Positions 23,654-33,203 of a DNA stretch of 54,408 nucleotides are shown here, piece by piece. Under the pieces are notes generated by a model. That model searched no databases and was not told the DNA's origin. It saw nothing but the letters and a program-made list of their open reading frames with translations. Both the position numbers and the translations under genes were made by a program. Positions within the stretch are counted from its first letter, which is position 1; every line of letters begins with the position of its first letter. This DNA is from VBAS01 sp964444975. GTDB taxonomy: Bacteria > Bacteroidota > Bacteroidia > Chitinophagales > Chitinophagaceae. The stretch spans positions 1 to 54,408 of the forward strand of contig CAYUJD010000015.1 in the NCBI GenBank assembly GCA_964444975.1, in the 5' to 3' direction.

Positions 23654-26611
23654 ATGAGAGATCTGAAAGCAAAACTCAAATTGCTTATGGGGGTACTGTT
23701 TGTACCCCTGTGGCTGATGGCGCAAACCACGGTTACCGGAAAGGTGACCGAAGCCAGCTCAAATGCTCCGCTTGCCGGAGCTACAGTAACACTTCGGGGA
23801 ACCAATAAAACTGTGACTACAGATGCAGATGGTAATTTCAGCATAGTAGTAACGGGAACCAGTCCTAAACTGGTAATCAGTTATGTTGGTTTTACATCAA
23901 AAACAGTAGATGCAACCGGCACTGTTTCTGTAAGTCTTGAAGTGGACAACTCCAAACTGAGCGAAGTGGTAGTAACTGGTCTTGCCACCTCTGTAAAACG
24001 AACCAACCTGGCCAATGCTGTTTCTTCTATTTCTGCCAAAGACTTAAATGGCACAACGGTGCAGCCAACAGTTGATGGCGCATTGTATGGCAAACTTACG
24101 GGGGCCAATATTTCGGCCAACTCCGGCGCACCGGGTGGTGGCATTTCAGTCAAGCTTCGCGGCATCACTTCGCTGGTAGCAAACTCGCAACCGCTGTTTA
24201 TTGTGGATGGAATTTATTATGACAACTCCGCTATCCCCGCCGGGTTGAATATTGTATCTAAAGCGGCAGGCCAGGGCAGCAGTTCCAACCAGGACAATCC
24301 ATCCAACCGCATTGCTGACCTGGATCCGGAAGACATAGACAGGATTGAAGTGCTGAAAGGTGCCTCAGCAGCAGCCATCTATGGTTCCCGTGCTGCAGCA
24401 GGCGTTGTAATTATTACTACCAAAAAAGGGAAAAGCGGAAAACCAAGAGTTGAAATTTCACATTCCATCGGCCAGCAATGGCAATTAAGAAAACTGGGCC
24501 AGCGCCAGTGGGATGATGCTAAAGTGCAGGCTGCATTCGGCAATTCGGGTCTGGCCATTTACCAGGCAAATGGCCGCAAGACGTACGACTATGAAGAAGA
24601 ACTGTACGGTAATAACGGGCTGATGAATAATACCCGCTTAAGCATAAGCGGCGGTAATAATAATACTACCTACTATGTTGGTTTCACACGCAAAGATGAT
24701 GAGGGCATTGTGAAAAAAACAGGTTACCAGAAATCATCTTTCCGCTTAAACCTGACTCAAAAAGTTTTCGATTTTCTTGATCTTACTTTAAATGCCAACT
24801 ATGTGGAGTCGGAAGCCAACCGGGGTTATTTTAACAACGACAACACCAGCACCACGTTGGGCATATCGTTTGTATCCACGCCTTCGTGGGTAAATCTTTT
24901 TGCTGATGCCAACGGCAACTATCCCAATAACCCTTTTGCTCCATCCAATTTTCTGCAGACAAGAGATCTGGTGAAAAATAAAGAAAAAATCAACCGCACC
25001 CTGTTTGGCGGGCAGGCTACCTGGAAAATTTTTAATAATGACAGGCACGACCTGAAGGCCATCCTTCGCGGCGGCATTGATTATTATACGCTGAACACCC
25101 TGGCGCTGTTTCCCCGGGAGCTTCAATTTGAAAAAGACGGCAACGGAACCAATGGCGCCTCCATTTATGGTACAACCCTTACACGCAACTCAAACTATGC
25201 GGGTTTTCTTGTTCATACTTTTACCCCCACCAGCGATTTGAGCTTCCGCACACAGGTTGGCGGCACAGCAGAAAATATCAATATCAATAATGTGCTGAAT
25301 ACAGCCACACAACTTATCGGCACACAAACCAACCTGAACCAGGCGGGCTCTATACAGGTAGACCAGGCAAGAACCCTGCAGAATGACCGGGGCTTTTTTG
25401 TACAGGAAGAATTTTCTTTCCGCGATTTGTTTGTCATCACTGCCGGGCTGCGTGGCGATAAATCATCGCGGAACGGCGATGCTGATAAATATTATTATTA
25501 CCCGAAAGCATCCGGCGCATTTAATTTTCACGAGCTGCCATCCTGGAAATGGGATGATGTAAGCCAGCTGAAACTGCGTGTGGCTTATGGCCAGTCAGGA
25601 AACTTTGCTCCTTTTGGCGCCATTTATACGCCAATGGTAGCCGCTGTTTTTAATGGTACGACAGGCTCCCTCATCACAACAGCAAGAGGAAATGAAAAGC
25701 TGCAACCCGAAACACAAAAAGAACTGGAAACCGGTTTGGATATCGGGATACTGAGCAACAGGGTGACACTTGAATTTACGTATTATAAAAAAGATGTGCA
25801 GGATCTGTTGCTCAACGTAGTGGTTCCCACCTCATCCGGTTTTTCTACCAACTGGCGCAATGTGGCGGAAATTGAAAACCGCGGGTACGAAGTGGCATTG
25901 AATGCCGTGCCGGTGAATACTTCTAAAATAAAATGGACATCGCTGATCAATTTCTGGAAGAATAAAGCCAATGTGGCACGACTGGATGTGCCTGCATTTA
26001 ATACCGGCGCTTTTGGCGCCACCCTGGGCACTTACCGCATTCAGCAGGACAGAAGCCCGACACAACTGGTAGGTATTCCCGGCCCCGGTGATAAGAAAGA
26101 CCCGGTTTCAGGACTTGGTGTGTTTGGTGATGCCGAGCCCGATTTCCAGATTTCCTTTACAGAAAATGTGACATATAAAAACTGGGAGTTTGCAGTATTG
26201 ATGCACTGGAAACAGGGCGGCGATAATGTGAATCTTTCCACGCTGCTTTCAGATATTTTCGGTACATCACCTGATTTTGATGAAAAAACACTTGATCCGT
26301 CAGGCGCCATGAACAATGGCCAGTACCGGCTGAATGCACTGGGTGTGACAGCCAGTCCATGGATTGAAGATGCTTCCTATTTCAGGGTGCGGGAAATTGC
26401 GCTTAGTTATAAACTTCCCAAAACATGGTTTAAAAATGTGGCCGCCGTAAAATTGGGATTCAGCGGACGCAACCTGATTAACAAGTTTGATTACAACAGT
26501 TACGACCCGGAAGTGTCCAACTTTGGAGCTAATGCAATTTCGAGCAATGTGGAAGTAACACCCTTCCCTTCAGCTAAAAGCATTCACTTCAATGTAACCG
26601 TCAATTTCTGA
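23654..26611 (+). CDS. SusC/RagA family TonB-linked outer membrane protein
   Basis: 985 residues from ATG 23654. It has a signal peptide (MRDLKAKLKLLMGVLFVPLWLMAQ), a carboxypeptidase-regulatory-like domain (TTVTGKVTEASSNAPLAGAT, residues about 25-100), a TonB-dependent plug (SEVVVTGLATSVKR to DIDRIEVLKGASAAAIYGSRAAAGVVIITTK) and a large beta-barrel ending in an aromatic residue (FNVTVNF). SusC proteins form TonB-driven uptake channels lidded by a SusD lipoprotein, whose gene follows 31 bp later. No glycosidase, sulfatase, anti-sigma or hybrid sensor gene is adjacent, so the imported nutrient (glycan, peptide or other) cannot be inferred. Confidence 0.96.
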   Translation: MRDLKAKLKLLMGVLFVPLWLMAQTTVTGKVTEASSNAPLAGATVTLRGTNKTVTTDADGNFSIVVTGTSPKLVISYVGFTSKTVDATGTVSVSLEVDNSKLSEVVVTGLATSVKRTNLANAVSSISAKDLNGTTVQPTVDGALYGKLTGANISANSGAPGGGISVKLRGITSLVANSQPLFIVDGIYYDNSAIPAGLNIVSKAAGQGSSSNQDNPSNRIADLDPEDIDRIEVLKGASAAAIYGSRAAAGVVIITTKKGKSGKPRVEISHSIGQQWQLRKLGQRQWDDAKVQAAFGNSGLAIYQANGRKTYDYEEELYGNNGLMNNTRLSISGGNNNTTYYVGFTRKDDEGIVKKTGYQKSSFRLNLTQKVFDFLDLTLNANYVESEANRGYFNNDNTSTTLGISFVSTPSWVNLFADANGNYPNNPFAPSNFLQTRDLVKNKEKINRTLFGGQATWKIFNNDRHDLKAILRGGIDYYTLNTLALFPRELQFEKDGNGTNGASIYGTTLTRNSNYAGFLVHTFTPTSDLSFRTQVGGTAENININNVLNTATQLIGTQTNLNQAGSIQVDQARTLQNDRGFFVQEEFSFRDLFVITAGLRGDKSSRNGDADKYYYYPKASGAFNFHELPSWKWDDVSQLKLRVAYGQSGNFAPFGAIYTPMVAAVFNGTTGSLITTARGNEKLQPETQKELETGLDIGILSNRVTLEFTYYKKDVQDLLLNVVVPTSSGFSTNWRNVAEIENRGYEVALNAVPVNTSKIKWTSLINFWKNKANVARLDVPAFNTGAFGATLGTYRIQQDRSPTQLVGIPGPGDKKDPVSGLGVFGDAEPDFQISFTENVTYKNWEFAVLMHWKQGGDNVNLSTLLSDIFGTSPDFDEKTLDPSGAMNNGQYRLNALGVTASPWIEDASYFRVREIALSYKLPKTWFKNVAAVKLGFSGRNLINKFDYNSYDPEVSNFGANAISSNVEVTPFPSAKSIHFNVTVNF

Positions 26612-26642
26612 AACAAGGGCATCAACACTAAAAAAACTTTTT

Positions 26643-27971
26643 ATGAAACCGAAAAATAAATTTCTCATTCTCCTGCAATCAATTGCAATAGCAGGCCTGC
26701 TGGTAATGTCGTCCTGCAAGATTGATGCGATACCCGATCCCAATGCGCCCGGGGCAGGTAGCATTTCAGCCAACGCTACGCTGAGCGAAATTCAAAATGT
26801 AGTGACCGGCACCGAAGCAGCCATGCGTGAATCACAGGCCTTTTACTGGGATGATGTGGGTGTCATTGGCAGGGAATTCTACCGCTTCTCCACTTCTGAC
26901 CCCCGCTTTACATCAGACCTGCTGGGCAAGGGAAGCGCCACGCTTGACAACAACACTTTTTATATCACCAACCCTTTTGCAGCCAGGTACAGGGTAGTAA
27001 AAAACTGCAATATCCTTATCAGCGCTTTGACCAATACAAAAGCAGCCATCAGTGATGCGCAGCGGAAAGTGGGGATAGCTTATGCCCGTACTGTGATGGC
27101 ACATGAGCTGCTGATTGTGCTGAACCTGACTTACAACAACGGTGTGCGGGTGGATGTGGCCGACCCGGATAACCTGGGTCCTTTTCTCAGCAAGGATGCT
27201 TCGCTTGATGCCATACTGGGACTGCTGAACCAGGCCTATACCGATCTTAGTGCAAACGGAAGCACATCGTTCCCGTTTAATACTACGCTGTACAGCAAAG
27301 TGGCCGGCCAGTTTGCCCAGTTCAACAGGGCGTTGGCAGCAAGAGTGTATGTGTACAAAGCCGACTGGAATAATGCGCTGACTGCATTGGGTAATTCATT
27401 TTACAATCTGAATGGCGATTTAAAAGCCGGTGTATATTATCTTTTTTCATCAGCCGGTGGCGACCTGCTGAACCCGATGTTTTTCCCGCTGAATTCAAGT
27501 GGCGAAACCCGTGTGGCTCATCCTTCGTTTGTAAGCCAGGCAGAAAGCGGCGACAGCAGGCTGAACAAAGTTTCGCTGCGTACATCGCCGACTACACAGG
27601 ACGGGTTGACCAGCGCTTATGATTTCTTTGTTTACAAAACCAATGTAGATCCTGTCCCCATCATCCGCAATGAAGAACTGCTGCTGATTTATGCGGAGGC
27701 GAAAGCACAAATTGGGGGCGTTAGCAACCTGAATGACGCCATTACAGCGCTGAATGTAGTAAGAAATGCTGCCGGGCTTGCAAATTATACCGGTCTGGTT
27801 ACTCAATCAGCAGTGATAGATGAAATGCTGAAACAAAGACGCTACGCTTTATATGGCGAGGGCCATCGCTGGATTGACATGCGTCGCTATAACCGGCTGA
27901 ACACTCTGCCTGTTGACCGCACCGGCGATGATGTGTGGACGGAGTTTCCCAAACCAGCCACCGAGCAATAG
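26643..27971 (+). CDS. SusD/RagB family nutrient-binding lipoprotein
   Basis: 442 residues, on the short side for the family. Lipoprotein signal peptide with lipobox LVMSSC (Cys about 26). TPR-like helices include ARTVMAHELLIVLNLTYNNG. The C-terminal family signature is clear: RNEELLLIYAEAKAQIG, NDAITALNVVRNAAG and IDEMLKQRRYALYGEGHRWIDMRRY. It is anchored on the outer leaflet of the outer membrane and closes over the SusC channel. Co-transcribed with the susC homologue and followed by a strong terminator. Confidence 0.96.
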   Translation: MKPKNKFLILLQSIAIAGLLVMSSCKIDAIPDPNAPGAGSISANATLSEIQNVVTGTEAAMRESQAFYWDDVGVIGREFYRFSTSDPRFTSDLLGKGSATLDNNTFYITNPFAARYRVVKNCNILISALTNTKAAISDAQRKVGIAYARTVMAHELLIVLNLTYNNGVRVDVADPDNLGPFLSKDASLDAILGLLNQAYTDLSANGSTSFPFNTTLYSKVAGQFAQFNRALAARVYVYKADWNNALTALGNSFYNLNGDLKAGVYYLFSSAGGDLLNPMFFPLNSSGETRVAHPSFVSQAESGDSRLNKVSLRTSPTTQDGLTSAYDFFVYKTNVDPVPIIRNEELLLIYAEAKAQIGGVSNLNDAITALNVVRNAAGLANYTGLVTQSAVIDEMLKQRRYALYGEGHRWIDMRRYNRLNTLPVDRTGDDVWTEFPKPATEQ

Positions 27972-28002
27972 AACGCCCATCGTTTGCAATCAGGATTTTA
28001 AT

Positions 28003-28029
28003 AAACCCCTCCGATGAGAGGGGTTTTTT
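28003..28029 (+). terminator. Rho-independent terminator of the susCD operon
   Basis: AAACCCCTC (28003-28011), loop CGATGA, GAGGGGTTT (28018-28026) and further T residues. It lies 31 bp after the susD stop. Confidence 0.9.
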
Positions 28030-28109
28030 GTTTTTTGCTTTATGAGCTGCCGGGAATAATTGCTAACTTTCAATTTCCAAAACCCGGCTTATACAGATGC
28101 GATGATGAA

Positions 28110-31100
28110 ATGAAAAAACTAACTGCAGGAATATCGAGTTTTCTTTTCTTGTGTCCGTTATCAGTGATTACGAATGCACAGAACTGTATTTCCACCAATA
28201 ACAATGCTGTTATCAATTTTTCCTGCGGCATCAACTGTGCCCCGGTAAACCTGCAGGTGCCCGACCTGCGAACCACATCGGATTATACCGTATCGGCCAT
28301 TTCTTTTAGTCCCTTTCCGTTTGTATCATCAGCGCCGGCTATGACGGTGCCCTGCGCCAGCCAGGATGATAAATTTTTCGACACCAGCTTTCTTCCTTTT
28401 TCATTTTGTTTTTACGACAGCGTGTTTTCCAGATGCGTGCTGGGCACCAATGGAGTGGTTACATTCGATATGAGCAATGCGCTTTCAGGAAATAACTGGG
28501 ATCTTGATCCGCCTTTATCGATACCCAATACGGGAACAGGTAACCCCGGAGCCGGTACCTGCCCGTTTCCCAATGGTACGCTTTATCCCCGTGCCGCCAT
28601 CATGGGTCCGTATGTTGATATTTTTCCTCAAACAACAGACCCCATATACAAAATAGAAACAAGAACGGAAGGTGCAGCGCCCTGCCGCAAATTCGTTGTG
28701 AGTTTTTCACAGGTAGCTATGTACAACTGTTCGGCAAGCAGGGTTACCAGCCAGATGGTTTTGCATGAAAACACAGGCATCATTGATATCTATGTTGAAA
28801 GCAAACCGTTTTGCAGCTTCAATGGAAACATTGCCATCATTGGCATACAGGACTGGACAAGAACACGAGGCGTGGCTGCACCATCAAGAAACGCCGGCTC
28901 CTGGACTGCCCAAAATGAAGCGTACCGCTTCATTCCGTCAGGCGGCAGCAGCCGGTTTATCAATTCACAGATTTTTACTTTGAGCGGCACACTGATGGCT
29001 ACAGCCTCTGCTTCATTTTCTGCACCGGGATTTATTAATCTCAGCTTTCCCAATATTTGCCCCACCGGCAATTCAGAACAGTTTGTAGTAAAAACAACTT
29101 ATGCATCCTGCAGCGATACAGCTACTACCGTTACTTTTTCAGATACCATAACGATAAACAAAACTTCCTCGCTCAACGCCACAGCAACAGCTACAGATAT
29201 CAATTGCACTACAGGCGCCACAGGAACCATTACGGTAAATGTGCCACCCAACAGCGGTGTGCCACCTTATCAATATTCATTGAACGGCGGGCCCCTGCAA
29301 ATCAGCAATATTTTCACTGGCCTTGGCACCGGCAGCTATATTGTGTTTGCCACCGACGTCAATGGCTGCAGCTCCACCATGAACGTCACCATTAACAGAA
29401 CCGGAAATCTTGGTGTGGGTACTTCGGTAAACAATACAAGTTGCGCAGGCGTAAACAACGGCAGTATTACCATTTTGCCGCCTTCCGTTTATACACCCAT
29501 CCAGTACTCTCTGAATGGCGGAGCGCCGCAAACAAGTAATGTATTTACCGGTCTTGCGGCCAGTACTTACACTGTTACCGTTACTGATGCCATCGGTTGT
29601 ACCGGTTCCACTACTGTAACAGTAAGCCAAGGACCGGGAGTAACAGCTAATTTTAATACGACAGCAACTTCCTGCTCTGGTGCAAACAACGGAACAATTA
29701 CCGTGACCGCAGCAAACGGCACAGCACCTTACCAGTATTCACTCAACGGCGGGCCGTTTCAGAACAGCAATGTGTTTACCGGGCTTGCTGCTGCCACTTA
29801 TACAGTAACGGTAAGAGATGTGAATGGGTGTAACTCCAGTTATTCCGTAACAGTGAGCCCCGGCGCAGCATTGAATGCAACGGTTACCAAAACTGATGTA
29901 AGCTGCCACGGCGGAACAAACGGAACGATTACCGTAAACATTTCAAATGGCACAGCTCCTTACCAGTATTCGCTGAACAATGTGTCATGGCAGGCAAGTA
30001 ATATTTTCACCGGTCTGCCGGCAGGTACTTACACCGTTTATTACCGTGATAATAATGCCTGCGCCAATTCGCAATCTGTAACTATCAATCAGCCGGCAGC
30101 CATCACGGCATCGGTAACCACGCAGCCGGTAATTTGTTTTGGGCAAAACAACGGGCAAATCAGTGTATCCGCATCAGGCGGGGTATCGCCGTACCAGTAT
30201 TCTATTGATGGCGTCAATTACCAGTCTGCAAATTCATTCGCAGTGTCCGCAGGCACGTTCATTGTTTATGTAAGGGATAATAATGGTTGTATAAGTACCC
30301 AATCAGTTACTGTCAGCCAACCGGCACAACTGATGCTGAATCTTACCATGCAGGATGCCAGCTGCAATGGCGGAGCTGATGGAAGAATAACTGCTACAGG
30401 TTCAGGAGGCACCGGTACTTTGCAATATTCTATTGATGGTATTAATTTCCAGGTTTCAGGCATTTTCAATGTGCTGTCCGGAACTTATGCGGTAACGGTG
30501 AAGGATGCGAATAACTGCACCGCTTCGCAATCCATCACAGTCGGGCTTAGCAACAACCTTAATATTACGCCAGCACCAGATGTAACAATCTGTGAGGGAA
30601 GCTCTGCACAACTGAACGTAAACAGTAATGCCAACCAATTCTCGTGGTCGCCGGCTACGGCACTGAGCAATGCAACTATTCAAAACCCGGTGGCTAACCC
30701 GGTGACTACAACACAGTACATAGTGACAGCTACATTTGGTTTATGCAGTGCAAATGATACGATAATTATTAATGTAAACCGGGCGCCTGTCCCTGATGCC
30801 GGAGCTGATGGAGATATTTGCTACGGGCAAAGCTATCGCCTGCAGGGCTCGGGTGGCGTGCAGTTTGCATGGTCGCCATCTGCCTGGTTAAGCAGCGCTT
30901 CGGTTTACAATCCGCTTTCCACGCCGGCGCAAACCACTACTTACAGCCTGAGTGTAATTGATGCCAATGGATGCCCCTCACTTGTACAGGACCAGGTGGT
31001 AGTAAAGGTGACACCCCCGATTGTAGTAAGAACGTATCCTTCCGATACAGTTGTTTTTGCCGGCGACCAGTTCCAATTGCTTGCTACATCGGCCGGCACC

Positions 31101-31529
31101 AATTACACATGGAGTCCGCCGGCAGGATTGAGCAATCCTTTTGTTCCTGACCCCGTGCTTACTGTAACAAGCGATGTTAGCTTCCATGTGATTGCCACCA
31201 CCTCAGCCGGCTGCCGCGGCGATGGCACAGTTACCATCAAAGTGTACAAAGGCCCTGACATTTATATGCCCACAGGATTTACTCCCAATGGCGATGGAAA
31301 AAATGATAAATTCAAACCTTTCCCTGTCGGCATTGTGAAGCTGAATTATTTCAGGGTGTACAACCGCTGGGGGCAATTGATTTTTTCAACCAATGTTTTA
31401 CACGAAGGGTGGGATGGACGCTTTGGCGGAGTGGAGCAGTCCAGCGGCACTTATGTGTGGATGGTGCAGGGAGTGACAAGAGACGGAAGGCTGATTACAA
31501 AGAAGGGAACGGTGACATTAATAAGATAA
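28110..31529 (+). CDS. Large secreted SprB-repeat protein with T9SS type B (gliding-motility C-terminal) sorting domain
   Basis: 1139 residues from ATG 28110; upstream in-frame codons run into the susCD terminator, so an earlier start is unlikely. Signal peptide MKKLTAGISSFLFLCPLSVITNAQ. Residues about 60-290 resemble a nidogen-like domain (FDMSNALSGNNWD, RAAIMGPYVDI, FVVSFSQVAMYNC). Six SprB-type repeats of about 70-75 residues lie between about 356 and 811, each with the core (A/S)PYQYSLNGG...SNxFTGLxAGTYTV...DxNGC. PKD-like units with CEGSSAQLNVN and SWSPATAL follow. The end, YMPTGFTPNGDGKNDKF through YNRWGQLIF to GTYVWMVQG, is the CHU_C / gliding-motility-associated sorting domain. SprB itself is a motile surface adhesin; whether this protein serves motility or attachment is not known. 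Confidence 0.93.
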   Translation: MKKLTAGISSFLFLCPLSVITNAQNCISTNNNAVINFSCGINCAPVNLQVPDLRTTSDYTVSAISFSPFPFVSSAPAMTVPCASQDDKFFDTSFLPFSFCFYDSVFSRCVLGTNGVVTFDMSNALSGNNWDLDPPLSIPNTGTGNPGAGTCPFPNGTLYPRAAIMGPYVDIFPQTTDPIYKIETRTEGAAPCRKFVVSFSQVAMYNCSASRVTSQMVLHENTGIIDIYVESKPFCSFNGNIAIIGIQDWTRTRGVAAPSRNAGSWTAQNEAYRFIPSGGSSRFINSQIFTLSGTLMATASASFSAPGFINLSFPNICPTGNSEQFVVKTTYASCSDTATTVTFSDTITINKTSSLNATATATDINCTTGATGTITVNVPPNSGVPPYQYSLNGGPLQISNIFTGLGTGSYIVFATDVNGCSSTMNVTINRTGNLGVGTSVNNTSCAGVNNGSITILPPSVYTPIQYSLNGGAPQTSNVFTGLAASTYTVTVTDAIGCTGSTTVTVSQGPGVTANFNTTATSCSGANNGTITVTAANGTAPYQYSLNGGPFQNSNVFTGLAAATYTVTVRDVNGCNSSYSVTVSPGAALNATVTKTDVSCHGGTNGTITVNISNGTAPYQYSLNNVSWQASNIFTGLPAGTYTVYYRDNNACANSQSVTINQPAAITASVTTQPVICFGQNNGQISVSASGGVSPYQYSIDGVNYQSANSFAVSAGTFIVYVRDNNGCISTQSVTVSQPAQLMLNLTMQDASCNGGADGRITATGSGGTGTLQYSIDGINFQVSGIFNVLSGTYAVTVKDANNCTASQSITVGLSNNLNITPAPDVTICEGSSAQLNVNSNANQFSWSPATALSNATIQNPVANPVTTTQYIVTATFGLCSANDTIIINVNRAPVPDAGADGDICYGQSYRLQGSGGVQFAWSPSAWLSSASVYNPLSTPAQTTTYSLSVIDANGCPSLVQDQVVVKVTPPIVVRTYPSDTVVFAGDQFQLLATSAGTNYTWSPPAGLSNPFVPDPVLTVTSDVSFHVIATTSAGCRGDGTVTIKVYKGPDIYMPTGFTPNGDGKNDKFKPFPVGIVKLNYFRVYNRWGQLIFSTNVLHEGWDGRFGGVEQSSGTYVWMVQGVTRDGRLITKKGTVTLIR

Positions 31530-31825
31530 ACCTCTGCTTCAGGAAGCAGAATCAGAACTGATTACCCGGAATGATTCTTACAGAAATCGGTTTTTTACAA
31601 TTCGTTCAGCAGGCCTGGTATATAAAATGACAAAGAAATTATTTCGCCGGCTGTTTTTCCTTCCCTTATTTTTGCCGCGTTTTGCTTGCAGATTAAATAT
31701 TGTTCAACAGAATTGAAAATGCTGAACGGAGCGTCGCAACCGAAGCTTCATAGCAGTATGAAAGCTGGCTATAAAATATATTTTGAAACAATAAAAATAA
31801 TGTAACCCAGACGGGTGGAGCTTGA
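31530..31825. other. Intergenic region upstream of purA
   Basis: A hairpin TCTGCTTC-AG-GAAGCAGA (31534-31551) follows the SprB-repeat gene but has no T-run. A perfect TAnnTTTG (-7) match, TATTTTTG, lies at 31667-31674, with only a weak TTTC-G at the -33 position; it may be the purA promoter, giving a leader of about 170 nt. A 29-codon ATG frame (31628-31717) overlaps it and looks accidental. No RNA gene is recognised. Confidence 0.45.
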
Positions 31826-31846
31826 ATCCCCCTTTGGGGCAGGGAG
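31826..31846. repeat. G/C-rich CCCCCTTTGGGG-type repeat just before purA
   Basis: ATCCCCCTTTGGGGCAGGGAG ends 5 bases before the purA ATG. It belongs to the family at 7511-7534, 20966-20984 and 36826-36856. In this position it could influence purA translation by forming a hairpin near the start codon. Confidence 0.6.
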
Positions 31847-31850
31847 TATT

Positions 31851-33116
31851 ATGGTAGATGTAATTCTTGGCTTGCAGTGGGGCGATGAAGGCAAAGGGAA
31901 AATTGTAGATTTTTTTGCTTCGGGGTATGATGTAATTGCCCGTTTCCAGGGCGGGCCCAATGCGGGGCACACATTGTATGTAGGCGATAAAAAAGTAGTG
32001 CTGCACCAGGTTCCTTCCGGTGTGTTTCATGAAAACACACTTAACCTCGTAGGCAATGGTGTGGTGCTGGACCCTGTGATTCTGAAAAAAGAGGCAGGCA
32101 CGGTAACTTCGTTCGGTGTTGAGCTGAAAAAAAATCTTTTTATTTCCGACCGTACACATCTTATTTTACCCACCCACCGTGCACTCGACAAAGCATCCGA
32201 ACTTTCGAAAGGCAATGAAAAAATAGGCTCCACATTGAAAGGCATCGGGCCGGCATATATGGATAAAACAGGCCGCAACGGGCTGCGTGTGGGTGACCTG
32301 CTGAAGCCGGATTTCAAACAAGCTTATGAAAAACTTTACCGTAAACATCGCCAGTTACTCGATACTTACGGGTTTGATGAAGACATTTCTGCCTGGGAAA
32401 ATGATTTTTTTGAAGCGGCAGAGTTTCTGAAGGGACTCAACATTGTGAATGGTGAATATTTTATAAACAGCCTGCTGGGCGCCGGAAAAAAAGTGCTGGC
32501 CGAAGGCGCACAAGGCAGTATGCTTGATATTGATTTCGGCACTTTTCCATTTGTCACTTCATCCAGCACCATTTCGGCAGGTGTGTGCACCGGCCTGGGT
32601 GTGGCGCCGCAGAAGATAAGAGAAGTGCTGGGTGTAACAAAAGCATACTGCACCCGCGTAGGCAGCGGGCCTTTTCCAACCGAGCTGCACGATGCCACCG
32701 GTGATGAAATAAGAAAAATCGGAAATGAATTCGGCGCAACCACGGGCCGGCCACGCCGCTGCGGATGGATTGACCTGGTGGCCCTGAAATTTGCCTGCAT
32801 GATAAATGGAGCCACTCAACTCATCATGACCAAGGCCGATGTGCTGGATGCATTTGAACAACTGAAGGTTTGTACAGCATACCAGCTTGACGGAAAGCCA
32901 TGCGATGAAATACCTTACCAGATGACCGGAATCAACCTGCAACCTGTTTACCGCAGCTTTGCGGGGTGGAAAACCAATACCTCAGCCGTAAAAAGTGAAA
33001 AAGATTTGCCGCCGGCCATGCAGCATTATGTTTCGTTTATCAATCAATACCTCGGAGTGAAAGTACGGTATATTTCCAACGGGCCGGGCCGGGAGCAGAT
33101 TGTATCACTTTCCTGA
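31851..33116 (+). CDS. purA: Adenylosuccinate synthetase
   Basis: 421 residues from ATG 31851 (MVDVILGLQWGDEGKGK). The upstream in-frame ATG-less extension MELESPFGAGSI is encoded by the repeat and is not conserved. It makes adenylosuccinate from IMP, aspartate and GTP, the first committed step to AMP. Visible are the GTP-binding loop GDEGKGK with catalytic Asp, GGPNAGHT with His, KGIGPAYMDKTGRNG, the EGAQGSMLDIDFGTFPFVTSS block, the Arg-rich TTGRPRRCGW and the guanine-specifying TKADVLD. Length and motifs are normal. Confidence 0.97.
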   Translation: MVDVILGLQWGDEGKGKIVDFFASGYDVIARFQGGPNAGHTLYVGDKKVVLHQVPSGVFHENTLNLVGNGVVLDPVILKKEAGTVTSFGVELKKNLFISDRTHLILPTHRALDKASELSKGNEKIGSTLKGIGPAYMDKTGRNGLRVGDLLKPDFKQAYEKLYRKHRQLLDTYGFDEDISAWENDFFEAAEFLKGLNIVNGEYFINSLLGAGKKVLAEGAQGSMLDIDFGTFPFVTSSSTISAGVCTGLGVAPQKIREVLGVTKAYCTRVGSGPFPTELHDATGDEIRKIGNEFGATTGRPRRCGWIDLVALKFACMINGATQLIMTKADVLDAFEQLKVCTAYQLDGKPCDEIPYQMTGINLQPVYRSFAGWKTNTSAVKSEKDLPPAMQHYVSFINQYLGVKVRYISNGPGREQIVSLS

Positions 33117-33203
33117 AAAAAAAAAGACACCAAAAAATAATTTATAAAAATTTGGAAGTTTTAAAACTTCGCTGAAATTTTACACAGATAAAATTATTGG
33201 AAC

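Noticed and set aside
15038..27971. A polysaccharide-utilisation locus joining GH5 with SusCD
   Set aside because: The GH5 gene is more than 7 kb from SusCD, with Clp, tig, tRNA and rel genes between them; no regulator or other enzyme links them.
28014..28109. Upstream extension of the SprB-repeat protein
   Set aside because: It would start inside the susCD terminator; a typical signal peptide begins at 28110.
31628..31717. 29-codon ORF upstream of purA
   Set aside because: It overlaps the likely promoter, has a skewed hydrophobic/basic composition from AT-rich sequence and no visible conservation.
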